Below, piece by piece: positions 42,466 to 50,437 of a stretch of DNA of 64,000 bases. The notes beneath the pieces were generated by a model that had not been told where the DNA came from, ran no database searches, and saw only the letters and a program-made list of their open reading frames with translations. Position numbers and translations under genes: made by a program. Origin of the DNA: an uncultured Acidobacteriota bacterium. Lineage in GTDB: Bacteria; Acidobacteriota; UBA6911; CAINFC01. Where the stretch lies: positions 1 through 64,000 of the forward strand of contig CAINFC010000022.1 of assembly GCA_903847975.1 (NCBI GenBank). The letters are read 5' to 3'. Every line of letters begins with the position of its first letter. Position 1 is the stretch's first letter.

Positions 42466-44436
42466 GTGAATTTCCCACGCCCGCCGGCCAGGCGATTCGA
42501 CGGATCCCCGTTGGCCCCCATGAACAGAGAAAACAGAATTCGGAAAAAGAAATGGAGCATCCTCCTGCTGACGCTATGGATGGCCGGCCTGGCGCCGGCA
42601 CAGCAGACCCAGAATGAGGACCGCAAGGGATTCTGGAACAGGATCCGCGAGCCCTATCGTCCGCTGGCCATGCCCCTCAACCGGCTGGAAGACACTCCAC
42701 GGCTGAAATCGCTGATTCGGGGCGATCGGATCCCCCTGACCCTGGAGGATGCCATCTCCCTGGCCATCGAAAACAACCTGGATGTGGGCGTACAGCGATA
42801 TGTGCCCATCATCGCTGCAGCCGACAGTCTGCGGGCCCGGTCGGGGGCCACCATCCGAGGGCTGCCCCTGACCTACCGGGAGGGGCCACCGGGAGTGGGC
42901 GGTCCGACCAGCACCAGCTTGCCGGGTGGCACCGACAACAGCAATAGCCAGTCGGATACCAACCTGTCGCTGGGACAGCTGACCAGCATTGGCGCCGGCG
43001 CTTTTTCCGCCGGGTCACGGATTCCGAATTTCGACCTGACCTGGACCAACCAGGTCGGGTGGAACCACCGCACCACGCCGCAGACCACCCTCTCGACCTA
43101 CGGCAGCGTTTCCCTGGTTGCGGAGAACGCCACAGCCAACACCGGTTTTCAGAAGGGATTCGGCTATGGCACCCAGGTCAGCCTGGCGTTCAACAACAGC
43201 CGCCAGAACCTGTTTACCGGAAAGCCGGACTACAATCCCTATACCTTTTCCTCCCTGGGGTTGACCGTAACCCAGCCGCTCCTGCAGGGCTTCGGCACGG
43301 CGGTCAATCGCCGGTTTATTACCATTGCCCGCAACAACGAAAAAATCGCCGACCTGGCTTTTCAGCAGCAGCTGGTGGCCACAGTGGCTTCCGTAGTCCG
43401 GCTCTATTACGACCTGGTGAGCCTCAACCGGGATGTGGAGGTCAAGCAGCAGGCCCTGAAACGGTCGGAAGCGCTGCTGGAAAACAACCGCATTCAGGTG
43501 GAAGTGGGCACTCTGGCTCCCATCGAGGCGGTCCGGGCCCAGGCGGAGGTGGCCCGCAGCCAGCAGGCGCTGACCAACTCGGAAGGGCTGATGGCCCAGC
43601 AGGAATTGATCCTGAAGAATTTCATCAGCCGCAAAGGTACGGAAGACCCCGAAATCCAGCGGATGCGCCTGGTTCCCCTGGATCCCATCCGGATCCCTCC
43701 GCAGGACGATGTTCCGCCGCTGGAAAAGCTGCTGGAGCAGGCCCTACAGAACCGCCCGGATTTCCTGCAGTCGCAGATGCAGCTGGAAAACGCCCGCCTG
43801 GCGCTGAAAGGGTCCCGCCATGCCCTTCTGCCACAGCTGGATCTGGTGGGAACGGTCCAAAACAACGCCCTGGCCGCAGAGGCAAACGCCATCCCTCCTC
43901 CGGGCACCCTGCCCGGGACGGGATACGTCCGCAGCGTCGATCCGGCCCTCCTCGGCGGCTACGGGACAGCCCTGTCGCAGATTCTGCGCCGCCACTACCC
44001 GGATTACGGCATTTATTTTCAGCTGAATATTCCCTTGAACAACCGCCAGGCGCGGGCCGACATGATGCGCGACCAGGCCCAGACCAGCCAGGCGGAAATG
44101 CGCCTGGAGCAGCTCAAGCACCAGGTTCGCACCGAGGTGGAGGCGGCCCTGATCGCCCTGAAGAGAACCCGGGCTTCCTTTGAAGCCGCCCGGCAGGCCC
44201 GGCTTCTGCAGGAAGACGCCCTGCAGGCGGAGCAGGAAAAATACGCCGTCGGGGCCACCACCAGCTTTTTCCTGATCCAGTATCAGCGGGATCTGGTTCA
44301 GGCACGCTCCGACGAGGTGCTGGCAGAAAGCCAGTATGCCAAGGCCAGAAATGCTCTGGACCGCGCCGTGGGACAGATCCTGACGAGGCACAACATCCAG
44401 CCCGCAACCGCCTACCAGGTGCAAAGCCCGCGATAG
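42466..44436 (+). CDS. TolC-family outer-membrane efflux channel
   Basis: Up to 656 residues. The GTG at 42466 has GGGGAGG upstream; an ATG at 42520 (MNRENRIRKKKWSILLLTLW) begins the signal peptide proper and is an equally plausible start. The mature protein shows the two long coiled OEP repeats, e.g. LSLAIENNLDVG-type entry helices (ISLAIENNLDVGVQRYVP), GLTVTQPLLQGFG, VRAQAEVARSQQALTNSEGL, and FQLNIPLNNRQARADMMRDQ. It is longer than typical TolC proteins because of an N-terminal insertion rich in Gly/Ser/Thr. Third gene of the efflux operon. Confidence 0.9.
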   Translation: MNFPRPPARRFDGSPLAPMNRENRIRKKKWSILLLTLWMAGLAPAQQTQNEDRKGFWNRIREPYRPLAMPLNRLEDTPRLKSLIRGDRIPLTLEDAISLAIENNLDVGVQRYVPIIAAADSLRARSGATIRGLPLTYREGPPGVGGPTSTSLPGGTDNSNSQSDTNLSLGQLTSIGAGAFSAGSRIPNFDLTWTNQVGWNHRTTPQTTLSTYGSVSLVAENATANTGFQKGFGYGTQVSLAFNNSRQNLFTGKPDYNPYTFSSLGLTVTQPLLQGFGTAVNRRFITIARNNEKIADLAFQQQLVATVASVVRLYYDLVSLNRDVEVKQQALKRSEALLENNRIQVEVGTLAPIEAVRAQAEVARSQQALTNSEGLMAQQELILKNFISRKGTEDPEIQRMRLVPLDPIRIPPQDDVPPLEKLLEQALQNRPDFLQSQMQLENARLALKGSRHALLPQLDLVGTVQNNALAAEANAIPPPGTLPGTGYVRSVDPALLGGYGTALSQILRRHYPDYGIYFQLNIPLNNRQARADMMRDQAQTSQAEMRLEQLKHQVRTEVEAALIALKRTRASFEAARQARLLQEDALQAEQEKYAVGATTSFFLIQYQRDLVQARSDEVLAESQYAKARNALDRAVGQILTRHNIQPATAYQVQSPR

Positions 44437-44507
44437 GCCGGCTGCCGGGGGCTTTGAGGGGCTTTGCCGAAACGCTTTTTGGGCCTTTTATCTAAATAAG
44501 GAGTAGA

Positions 44508-45953
44508 ATGGGGCTTATGAAACGACCAATGATTCTTTTTCTGACCGGTATTCTCCTGCCTGCCGTCGGTCTTTTCCCGGTATCGGCGGCCAAGGGTGCG
44601 GAAAAACGACCTCCCAATATCGTTTTCGTCCTGGCCGACGACCTCGGATATACCGACCTGGCCTGCAACGGCAGCCGGTTCTACGAAACGCCGAATATCG
44701 ACCGCCTGGCCCGCCAGGGAATGAAGCTGAGCAATTTTCACCAGTGCCAGAACTGCACGCCCACCCGCGCCGCGCTGATGAGCGGGCAGTACAGCCCGCG
44801 GACCGGGGTTTACACCGTGGGCGGCATCGACCGCTTCAACTGGCGCAGCCGCCCGCTGCGGCCGGTGGACAACGTCCAGAATCTGCCTTTGGACCGGGCG
44901 ATCGTCGCCCGGCAGCTGAAGCAGGCCGGCTATGCCACCGGCATGTTCGGCAAGTGGCATATCGGACAGGAGGGCGAATATCACCCCGGCCGCCGCGGCT
45001 TCGACGAAGCCATCGTGAGCATGGGAGCCCACTTCAAGTTCGTAACCTCTCCGAAGGTCGAGTATCCCGAGGGCCAGTACCTGGCGGATTTTCTCACCGA
45101 CCGGGCCGTCGATTTCATCCGGCGTCACCAGTCCCATCCCTTTTTTCTCTACCTGCCGCATTTCGCGGTCCACGCCCCCCACGATGCCAAGCCGGACCTG
45201 GTGGAAAAATTTAAAGGCAAAACCGCCGCAGGCGGTCACAGCAGCCCGGTCTACGCAGCCATGATCTACTCGGTCGACGAAAGCGTAGGCCGGATCATGC
45301 GGGTTCTGGAGGAGCTGAAGCTCGAAGAGAACACGGTGCTGATTTTCAGCAGCGACAACGGCGGCGTGGGAGGCTATGTCCGCGAAGGAATCCTGGACGC
45401 CAACGACATTACCGACAACACCCCGCTGCGCAACGGGAAAGGAAGTCTGTATGAGGGGGGAATTCGCGATCCCTTCCTGGTCCGGTGGCCCGGCGTGGTC
45501 CGCCCGGGCACCCGGTGCGACGTTCCCTCCATCCACGTGGATCTTTATCCCACCTTATTGGAAATTTCGGGAGCGCCGCGTCCGCCGCAGGTCCTGGACG
45601 GCGAAAGCCTGGTCCCCCTGTTTCGAAACCCGGATGCCGGGCTGCGGCGCGATGCCATCTATCAGCACTTTCCCGGCTACCTGGGTGCCGGCCGGGGCAC
45701 CTGGCGCACCACGCCCGTCAGTCTGATCCATGCCGGAGACTGGAAGCTGATGGAGTTCCTGGAAGACGGAAGGCTGGAGCTTTACAACCTGCGGAACGAT
45801 CTCGGCGAGCGGAAGAACCTGGCCGGGGAGATGCCCGAAAAGACCCGGGAGCTCCATGCCCGGTTGCTGCAGTGGCGCCGCGATGTGGGAGCGCGGTTGC
45901 CGACCAAAAATGAAGGCGTCGCAACAAGTCCGAATTCCCCGGGAAAGCCCTGA
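44508..45953 (+). CDS. Sec-exported sulfatase (arylsulfatase type)
   Basis: A 481-residue type I sulfatase with a Sec signal peptide (MILFLTGILLPAVGLFPVSA). Asp44-Asp45 in VLADDLGYTD bind calcium; Cys83 in NCTPTRAALMSGQY is the formylglycine precursor (CxPxR); FGKWHIG and FSSDNGGVGG supply further active-site residues. AAGGAG sits four bases from the ATG at 44508; an ATG at 44517 is possible. The gene follows the efflux operon by 70 bases but has its own leader. It contrasts with the Tat-dependent sulfatase at 1498: different export route and motif (CTPTR against CVPGR). Confidence 0.93.
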   Translation: MGLMKRPMILFLTGILLPAVGLFPVSAAKGAEKRPPNIVFVLADDLGYTDLACNGSRFYETPNIDRLARQGMKLSNFHQCQNCTPTRAALMSGQYSPRTGVYTVGGIDRFNWRSRPLRPVDNVQNLPLDRAIVARQLKQAGYATGMFGKWHIGQEGEYHPGRRGFDEAIVSMGAHFKFVTSPKVEYPEGQYLADFLTDRAVDFIRRHQSHPFFLYLPHFAVHAPHDAKPDLVEKFKGKTAAGGHSSPVYAAMIYSVDESVGRIMRVLEELKLEENTVLIFSSDNGGVGGYVREGILDANDITDNTPLRNGKGSLYEGGIRDPFLVRWPGVVRPGTRCDVPSIHVDLYPTLLEISGAPRPPQVLDGESLVPLFRNPDAGLRRDAIYQHFPGYLGAGRGTWRTTPVSLIHAGDWKLMEFLEDGRLELYNLRNDLGERKNLAGEMPEKTRELHARLLQWRRDVGARLPTKNEGVATSPNSPGKP

Positions 45954-46030
45954 CCTTTTGCGACGGCACCAAAAATGACGGCCCGGCCCTAGGTCGCTCT
46001 CCCCATCCGAAATGTGGTGATTGTTTCTTC

Positions 46031-46125
46031 CTTCCTTCCTGATCTTCCCATCTTCCTGTGAAATGACTGGGTCCACAGGAAGAATCGAAGAGCGGGAAGA
46101 AAGGCGGAAGGGCTCACCGTAAGGA
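46031..46125 (+). repeat. dispersed hairpin repeat, copy D
   Basis: TCTTCCTGTG (46051-46060) pairs with CACAGGAAGA (46074-46083), 13-base loop, followed by GAAGAGCGGGAAGAAAGGCG. It abuts the 3' end of the integrase relic on the opposite strand; beyond GGAAGGG it diverges from the other copies. Confidence 0.75.
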
Positions 46126-46780
46126 GGTGGTGTTTTTTTCCGATCCGTAAGGTGAGAATACCTCCTTGTCGTTTTTATGTCTTGATGCCGCATCACTTCT
46201 TTTATCGTGGTTAAGTCCGCTCCGTCCATTGCCAGCAGGGAAGCTGTCGTATGGCGCAGGCTCTTGAAGGACCGTTGCTTTATTCCGGCCTCCTGGATTG
46301 CCCGGGCCCATAAGCGCTTAGAATCCTTCCTGTATTTCGTATGGTCCCGCAGGGAAGGAAAAACCCAGGGGCTTCCCACGATCCGGGGAATGGATCGAAT
46401 CACCTGCTGCGCCGTGTCGGCCAGATCCACGGTTCCCCATTTTTTTAGGCCTGGTAGCATTCCACCAGCTTTTTCGTAATCCGGTGAAGGTAGGTATCGG
46501 ATCTGAAGTATTCCAGCAAGGACCGAAAATGGGATGCCTTGTGCCCGATACCCCGCTGCCCGATCTTCCGGCACCATTCCAGGTACTCTTTGGAGAATTC
46601 CGCCAGGGTGATTTCGATCCGGTGTTTTACCTCCCCATATTGGTTTTCATCGATGAGGGTTCGGGCCTTCTGCAGGTTGAATTCCGCTGCCTCCTTGGTG
46701 AGCTATCCTTCCCGGTGTCCAGTGCCCGCGGTATCGGTTATCAATCCACCATTTGTTCCCGATCTGCTTTACTCCGGGCA
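46126..46780 (-). pseudogene. tyrosine recombinase (phage-type integrase), broken
   Basis: Minus-strand pieces of one integrase. N-terminal arm-binding region KQIGNKWWIDNRYRG, then a frameshift and stop before LTKEAAEFNLQKARTLIDEN and the SAM-like core (ITLAEFSKEYLEWCRKIG, HFRSLLEYFRSDTYLHRI). A stop after VECYQA and a deletion remove the first catalytic Arg region. The C-terminal catalytic part survives: SLRHTTASLLAMDGADLTTI, MRHQDIKTTRRYSHLT with the Arg, His and Tyr of the active site. The start codon is also lost (GTA). Not functional. Confidence 0.82.
46689..46771. repeat. 83-bp exact repeat, copy 1
   Basis: Identical base for base to 56489-56571. It encodes, on the minus strand, the integrase N-terminal arm region including its frameshift and stop. 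Flanks are unrelated at the two sites. Confidence 0.9.
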
Positions 46781-46793
46781 GCTGGCTAATCAT

Positions 46794-47103
46794 GGCCCGA
46801 GTTCTTGATCAAGGTTCTCGTCTTTCTTCGGTGCGGTTGGCGACACACCATGCGGTGTGTGATATTTTAGGGTTGGAATCTTTTGATGAAGATGATTTGT
46901 ATGCGAATCTGGATTGGCTGGACCAGTAACAGGAAGGGATCGAAGACCGATGGTTTTGTGCCAGCCATGAGGGACAAGCGCCGATGGTGTATTTGTACGG
47001 CGTAACCAGTTCGTATTTGGAAGGAGAAAAGAATGAACTGGGGGTGTTTGGATACAATCGAGACGGGAAAAAAGGGAAAAAGCAGATCGTGATAAGACAT
47101 TAG
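46794..47103 (+). pseudogene. IS1634/IS4-like transposase fragment
   Basis: One plus-strand frame of about 100 codons with a single internal TAA at 46928-46930. It reads LESFDEDDLYANLDWLDQ, stop, then QEGIEDRWF and MVYLYGVTSSYLEGEKNELG, VFGYNRDGKKGKKQIVI. This matches the central region of IS1634-type (IS4 superfamily) transposases around the first catalytic Asp (normally YDVTSSY; here YGVTSSY, so that Asp is lost). Both ends are missing; it stops where the PepSY upstream repeat begins. Confidence 0.75.
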
Positions 47104-47190
47104 GAGTTTGCGCGGGTGTCCTCAGAAACTCCCGGGTCCGTCTCCAACTGTCACACTGCCTTAAACGGAGCTTGCTATGATCAGCCACTT
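47101..47190 (+). repeat. upstream repeat of PepSY-type genes, copy 2
   Basis: Related to 3203-3290, starting with the same TAGGAGTTTGCGCGGGTGTC and ending in the start of the coding region (ATGATCAGCCAC). Its first TAG also terminates the transposase fragment frame. Confidence 0.7.
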
Positions 47191-47773
47191 TCTCCGCCGC
47201 GCCCGTCTCTTCACCGGGCTCTTCCTGACGCCCTGGATCCTGCTCTGCGCGATCAGCAGCATCCCCTTCAGCCACGGCCGCTACTTCGAGGAGCTCGACA
47301 AAGCCAAGGGGCTGCCGCCCTGGAGCGACCGGGCGGCGATTCCCTACGACGTCCCCGTGCCGGAAGGCAATGAGCTGTGCCCGCTGGGCGCGCGCATCCT
47401 GGCCGACACCGGACTCCAAGGTGCGTTCGGCGTTTACCGCCTGGGGCCGCGTCAGATCAACGTCTACGTCTACACAGTCTGGCATTCGACGCAGGTCCAG
47501 TACCTGCTCGACGAAAAGAAGCTGGTCATTCGCGACACACGCTTCCGCTGGGACCATATGCTGACCGGGCTGCACGCCAAGGGGGGCTTCGAGCAGGAGA
47601 GCCTGGTCGACCGCAGCTGGAGCGTGGCTATCGACATCACCTGCCTGGGCCTGCTGTTGTGGATTGCCAGCGGCTTCTACCTGTGGTGGAAGCTGCGGGC
47701 GCTGCGCGGCTGGGGCTGGCTGGCCGTGCTCGGCGGGCTGACGAGTTTCGGTGTGCTGGTGGCACTGCTCTAA
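47177..47773 (+). CDS. PepSY-type membrane protein (complete copy)
   Basis: A 198-residue protein, start MISHFLRRARLFTGLFLTPW, giving an N-terminal membrane anchor, an extracytoplasmic domain and two C-terminal hydrophobic segments. It is the full-length version of the truncated gene at the left edge of the window; the two differ at only a handful of residues. It is probably a PepSY-associated TM protein of unknown function. It is bounded by transposon debris on the left, suggesting it travelled with, or was disrupted by, mobile DNA. Confidence 0.7.
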   Translation: MISHFLRRARLFTGLFLTPWILLCAISSIPFSHGRYFEELDKAKGLPPWSDRAAIPYDVPVPEGNELCPLGARILADTGLQGAFGVYRLGPRQINVYVYTVWHSTQVQYLLDEKKLVIRDTRFRWDHMLTGLHAKGGFEQESLVDRSWSVAIDITCLGLLLWIASGFYLWWKLRALRGWGWLAVLGGLTSFGVLVALL

Positions 47774-48158
47774 GCGCTCCCGGCCGTGGAACTTCCCGTT
47801 CGACGCAGGCCGGAAAAGAAAGCGCCAAAATTCTCTGCCGGCTATGACCCGGATACGTTTGATTCGCATTGCCTGCTGGGGGCTGGACGATCCGGTGGAT
47901 TATCGAGGACGGTTATCCTGGCATTCCCGGGCACAGGATAAAAAGCAGCGCAATGCGGGTTCTTAAGGCATACCGTGGTGGAAGCAGGGAAAAACGCAAC
48001 GCACCTTCTCCATGCTATGAACAAAAGTATTTCCGCTGTCGCAGGTGCCTATCTCGCCTGGCTTGACTTGTGTTTAAACGAAGTCTCACCTATGCCTAGG
48101 GGCTCCAAGCGCAGGCTGGAGGATGGCGAAAAGGGTCCGCGGCAGTCCGCATTCCACT
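47774..48158. other. intergenic, nothing recognised
   Basis: About 385 bases after the PepSY-type gene and before the convergent radical SAM gene. The first 45 bases resemble the sequence after base 519. No hairpin with a T-run or coding pattern stood out. Confidence 0.45.
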
Positions 48159-49283
48159 TTACGGCTGCCCCTCGCCCTTTTGAATCACTGCAGCCCGGGC
48201 ACGAGCTACCGCGCAAAAATGGGGCGTCACGCCGTCCAACTCCCCTGTTTCCAGATGGGCGTGGGCAGGACACCAGAGGCACAGGTTCACCAGTGCACAT
48301 TTGCTGCAGGTCTCCAGAAACTCCGGTCGCCTGGAGCGCAGGGCCCTAACACGAGGCACGAAGTGGTACCAAGCCTCGGCCAGCGTCCCTTGCCTGAGGT
48401 CGTAGGTGGTCCCTTCAGCCCAGAGAGAGGAACACAAGCGGAACCGTCCGTCGAAGCCGATGCTGAAGCTCCCGTTGCCCGCCCCGCAGTGGAAGAGGTG
48501 ATCGCAACCGTTATGGGCGAAATCCCTGTGGATGAGATCGTCGCACTTGTCCCGCAACACCCCCATGCGCTCTTCATCGGCCCGCTCCAGGGCGACAACC
48601 TCCTCCGGCGTGAGGCGCTCGGCCCTAATCTCGCCGTTGCGCCGTTCCTTGCCGTCGAAGCGCAGGTGCAACTGAGGATCGAAACGGAAGTAGTCTTTGG
48701 TATGGGCACGGCAAAAGGCAGCAATCTCCGGGAGCTCCCTGAAATTGGAACGAATAGCCATGGCCTTGAGTCGGACCTTGATGCCGTTATCCAGCAAGCG
48801 GTTGAGGCCGTTCCAAAAGGCGGCAAAGGAGCCCGACCGCCTGGTGACCCGTTCGTATGTCTCCCGGGTCACGCCGTAGACGGTGACCTCAATGTCCCGA
48901 GGCGGGTATTTCCTGAAAAGCTCCATGTGCTCGTCCCGCAGCAACGTTGCATTGGTGAAAACGGAAACGAGAAGGCCCTTGCGCTTGAGCGTCATGAAAA
49001 TCTCCGGGAAGTCCTCGCGTAAAAGGGGCTCCCCGCCGGAGATGAGAACCCACATGGCCCCCAACTCGGCTGCCTGATCGGCCATACCGCTGATCTCCGC
49101 GGGAGTCAGCTCCCGGGCTTTGGCATCCCTGTCACCGGCAGGAAGGTTGATGTAACAGTGGCGGCAGTTCATGTTGCAGCGGGCGGTAATCTCCAGATCG
49201 AAAGAGATCACGGCGCGTCGCGTTTTGAGCTTATCCCAAAGGGGAAAATCCTGTATTTTCATTGAGTTGTTCTGTTTCATCAT
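48159..49283 (-). CDS. radical SAM/SPASM protein, last gene of RiPP-type operon
   Basis: A 374-residue radical SAM enzyme. The [4Fe-4S]-SAM motif is CNMNCRHC (Cys36, Cys40, Cys43), followed by ISGGEPLLREDFPEIF. The C-terminal SPASM domain has further cysteines (HCGAGNGSFSIGFDGRFRLC, then CSKCALVNLCLWCPA) for auxiliary clusters. Such enzymes make C-C, C-S or related links in ribosomal peptides. AAGGGAAG precedes the ATG pair at 49283. It is 20 bases after the peptidase gene, so same operon. Three different radical SAM proteins suggest several chemically distinct modifications or a partner chaperone role. Confidence 0.9.
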   Translation of the reverse strand: MMKQNNSMKIQDFPLWDKLKTRRAVISFDLEITARCNMNCRHCYINLPAGDRDAKARELTPAEISGMADQAAELGAMWVLISGGEPLLREDFPEIFMTLKRKGLLVSVFTNATLLRDEHMELFRKYPPRDIEVTVYGVTRETYERVTRRSGSFAAFWNGLNRLLDNGIKVRLKAMAIRSNFRELPEIAAFCRAHTKDYFRFDPQLHLRFDGKERRNGEIRAERLTPEEVVALERADEERMGVLRDKCDDLIHRDFAHNGCDHLFHCGAGNGSFSIGFDGRFRLCSSLWAEGTTYDLRQGTLAEAWYHFVPRVRALRSRRPEFLETCSKCALVNLCLWCPAHAHLETGELDGVTPHFCAVARARAAVIQKGEGQP

Positions 49284-49303
49284 CGAACTTCCCTTCGTTC
49301 AAC

Positions 49304-49783
49304 CTATCTTTTCGCAAGGAGGCTCGCCACCCGCCACACGTTCCGCACTACAGGCATGAGCCACCCGCGGCGAGACAGCCAAGCGATGACCACACGCTCA
49401 ATTCCCATCCCCACCCGCACCCTCCTGCCGCAATGTTCCACCCGGATGACCCGGCCGATAATGCACGCTCCCGGCAAGCGCCCGTCTGGTTCGGTCGTAT
49501 TGTCTCCTTTAATGAGATACCCGGAGGGTGAAACATGGACGACGCGATGCACCGTCAGCCTATCTTGGCAGGAACTTCTGAATGCCACCACGTCCCCGAA
49601 GCGAGGCCGCCCCGAGGCGATGGTCAGCACGTCGCCGTCACGAATGAAGGGCATCATGCTGAACCCGGGTGCGATGAAACGAAATTGCGCGTTCCTGTCC
49701 AGCGCTGCTGTCATCAATATGGCAAGAGCGTTATGAGGCAGCCGTTTCGCCTCCTGCCTCTTCTTTGCGTATTGATTTGACAC
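49304..49783 (-). CDS. S26/SipW-like signal peptidase
   Basis: A 159-residue protein with the S26 (S24/S26 superfamily) fold: APGFSMMPFIRDGD with Ser42 as nucleophile, RFGDVVAF, LTVHRVVHV with His79 and YLIKGDNTTEPDG. The SxM-P ... HR pattern, His in place of Lys as the general base, is that of archaeal/SipW-type peptidases. The C-terminus has a hydrophobic segment (VVIAWLSRRGWLMPVV). Start is a GTG. In this operon it is the likely leader-removal protease for the modified peptide; alternatively it is a regulatory protease. Confidence 0.75.
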   Translation of the reverse strand: MSNQYAKKRQEAKRLPHNALAILMTAALDRNAQFRFIAPGFSMMPFIRDGDVLTIASGRPRFGDVVAFRSSCQDRLTVHRVVHVSPSGYLIKGDNTTEPDGRLPGACIIGRVIRVEHCGRRVRVGMGIERVVIAWLSRRGWLMPVVRNVWRVASLLAKR

Positions 49784-49845
49784 CTTAATAGATCCGGATC
49801 AGAGCGCCACCCAAACTTCGACGTAGGTCGCCCGTGCTTTCCCTC

Positions 49846-50142
49846 CTACCGAACGACCACTATCTTCCGCCGTACGAGCTCCTCTATCAGTCCCAGCACA
49901 TCCTTTTCGATTATCCCAGGGGGCGCTTCGAAGGTCGCCGCCAGATCGTCTGCGATCATCCGGAGCGTTTTCTCACCATCCAGGCGCGACCAGACGGCCT
50001 TACCTGTTTCATTCATGGTGTAAAGCTCATCTTCCATGTCGCCGATGCCGGCCACCAGGGGCACGATGATCAGTTCATCCTCGATCACCCGGGCAACGAC
50101 ATCCTCCGACGGGGCATATTTCATGTCAAGTGTTAGTTCCAT
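49846..50142 (-). CDS. PqqD-like RiPP recognition protein
   Basis: A 98-residue protein with the PqqD winged-helix fold: DELYTMNETGKAVWSRLDGE, TLRMIADDLAATFEAPPGII, DVLGLIEELVRRKIV. Free-standing PqqD proteins bind the leader peptide and deliver it to radical SAM/SPASM enzymes. AAGGAGA precedes the ATG. It overlaps the end of the preceding small frame by 17 bases and lies between two of the radical SAM genes. Confidence 0.85.
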   Translation of the reverse strand: MELTLDMKYAPSEDVVARVIEDELIIVPLVAGIGDMEDELYTMNETGKAVWSRLDGEKTLRMIADDLAATFEAPPGIIEKDVLGLIEELVRRKIVVVR

Positions 50143-50400
50143 AGTACGTCTCCTTAAAGGTCACAATAGTGAGTTTTGTTTGTTTGGTACTTTTCAGGTA
50201 ATAGACTAATCCGCGGATGGCGGCACGCAGTCTCCGGGCTTGCTGGTAAGCATTCTGAAATTCAAACGCGATAATGAATTGATCATCCGGGGCGACCTGG
50301 AGCAGGTTCGCAACCCGGTACCGCAACGCTTCGCACCGCCCAGAAACCGGGTAAATACAGCCGTGATCTCGGTATCGAAACCTACGGCATTATTATGCAT
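50126..50400 (-). pseudogene. possible frameshifted small gene of the RiPP operon
   Basis: From an ATG at 50400 the frame reads MHNNAVGFDTEITAVFTRF; a different frame then reads RCEALRYRVANLLQVAPDDQ, QNAYQQARRLRAAIRGLVYY and ends at 50126. Together they would give a protein of about 90 residues, predicted helical, filling the only gap in the operon. I recognise no family. A single-base frameshift or sequencing error near 50340 would explain it. Confidence 0.33.
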
Positions 50401-50437
50401 AGCCGATTCGGCAGCTTCCTGTACCCTTATTACCTCT

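Noticed and set aside
26183-46125. Hairpin repeats read as integron attC sites or a CRISPR array
   Set aside because: The copies are thousands of bases apart, both orientations, without the core-site GTTRRRY or spacer regularity; the nearby integrase relic is a phage-type enzyme without the integron-specific insertion.
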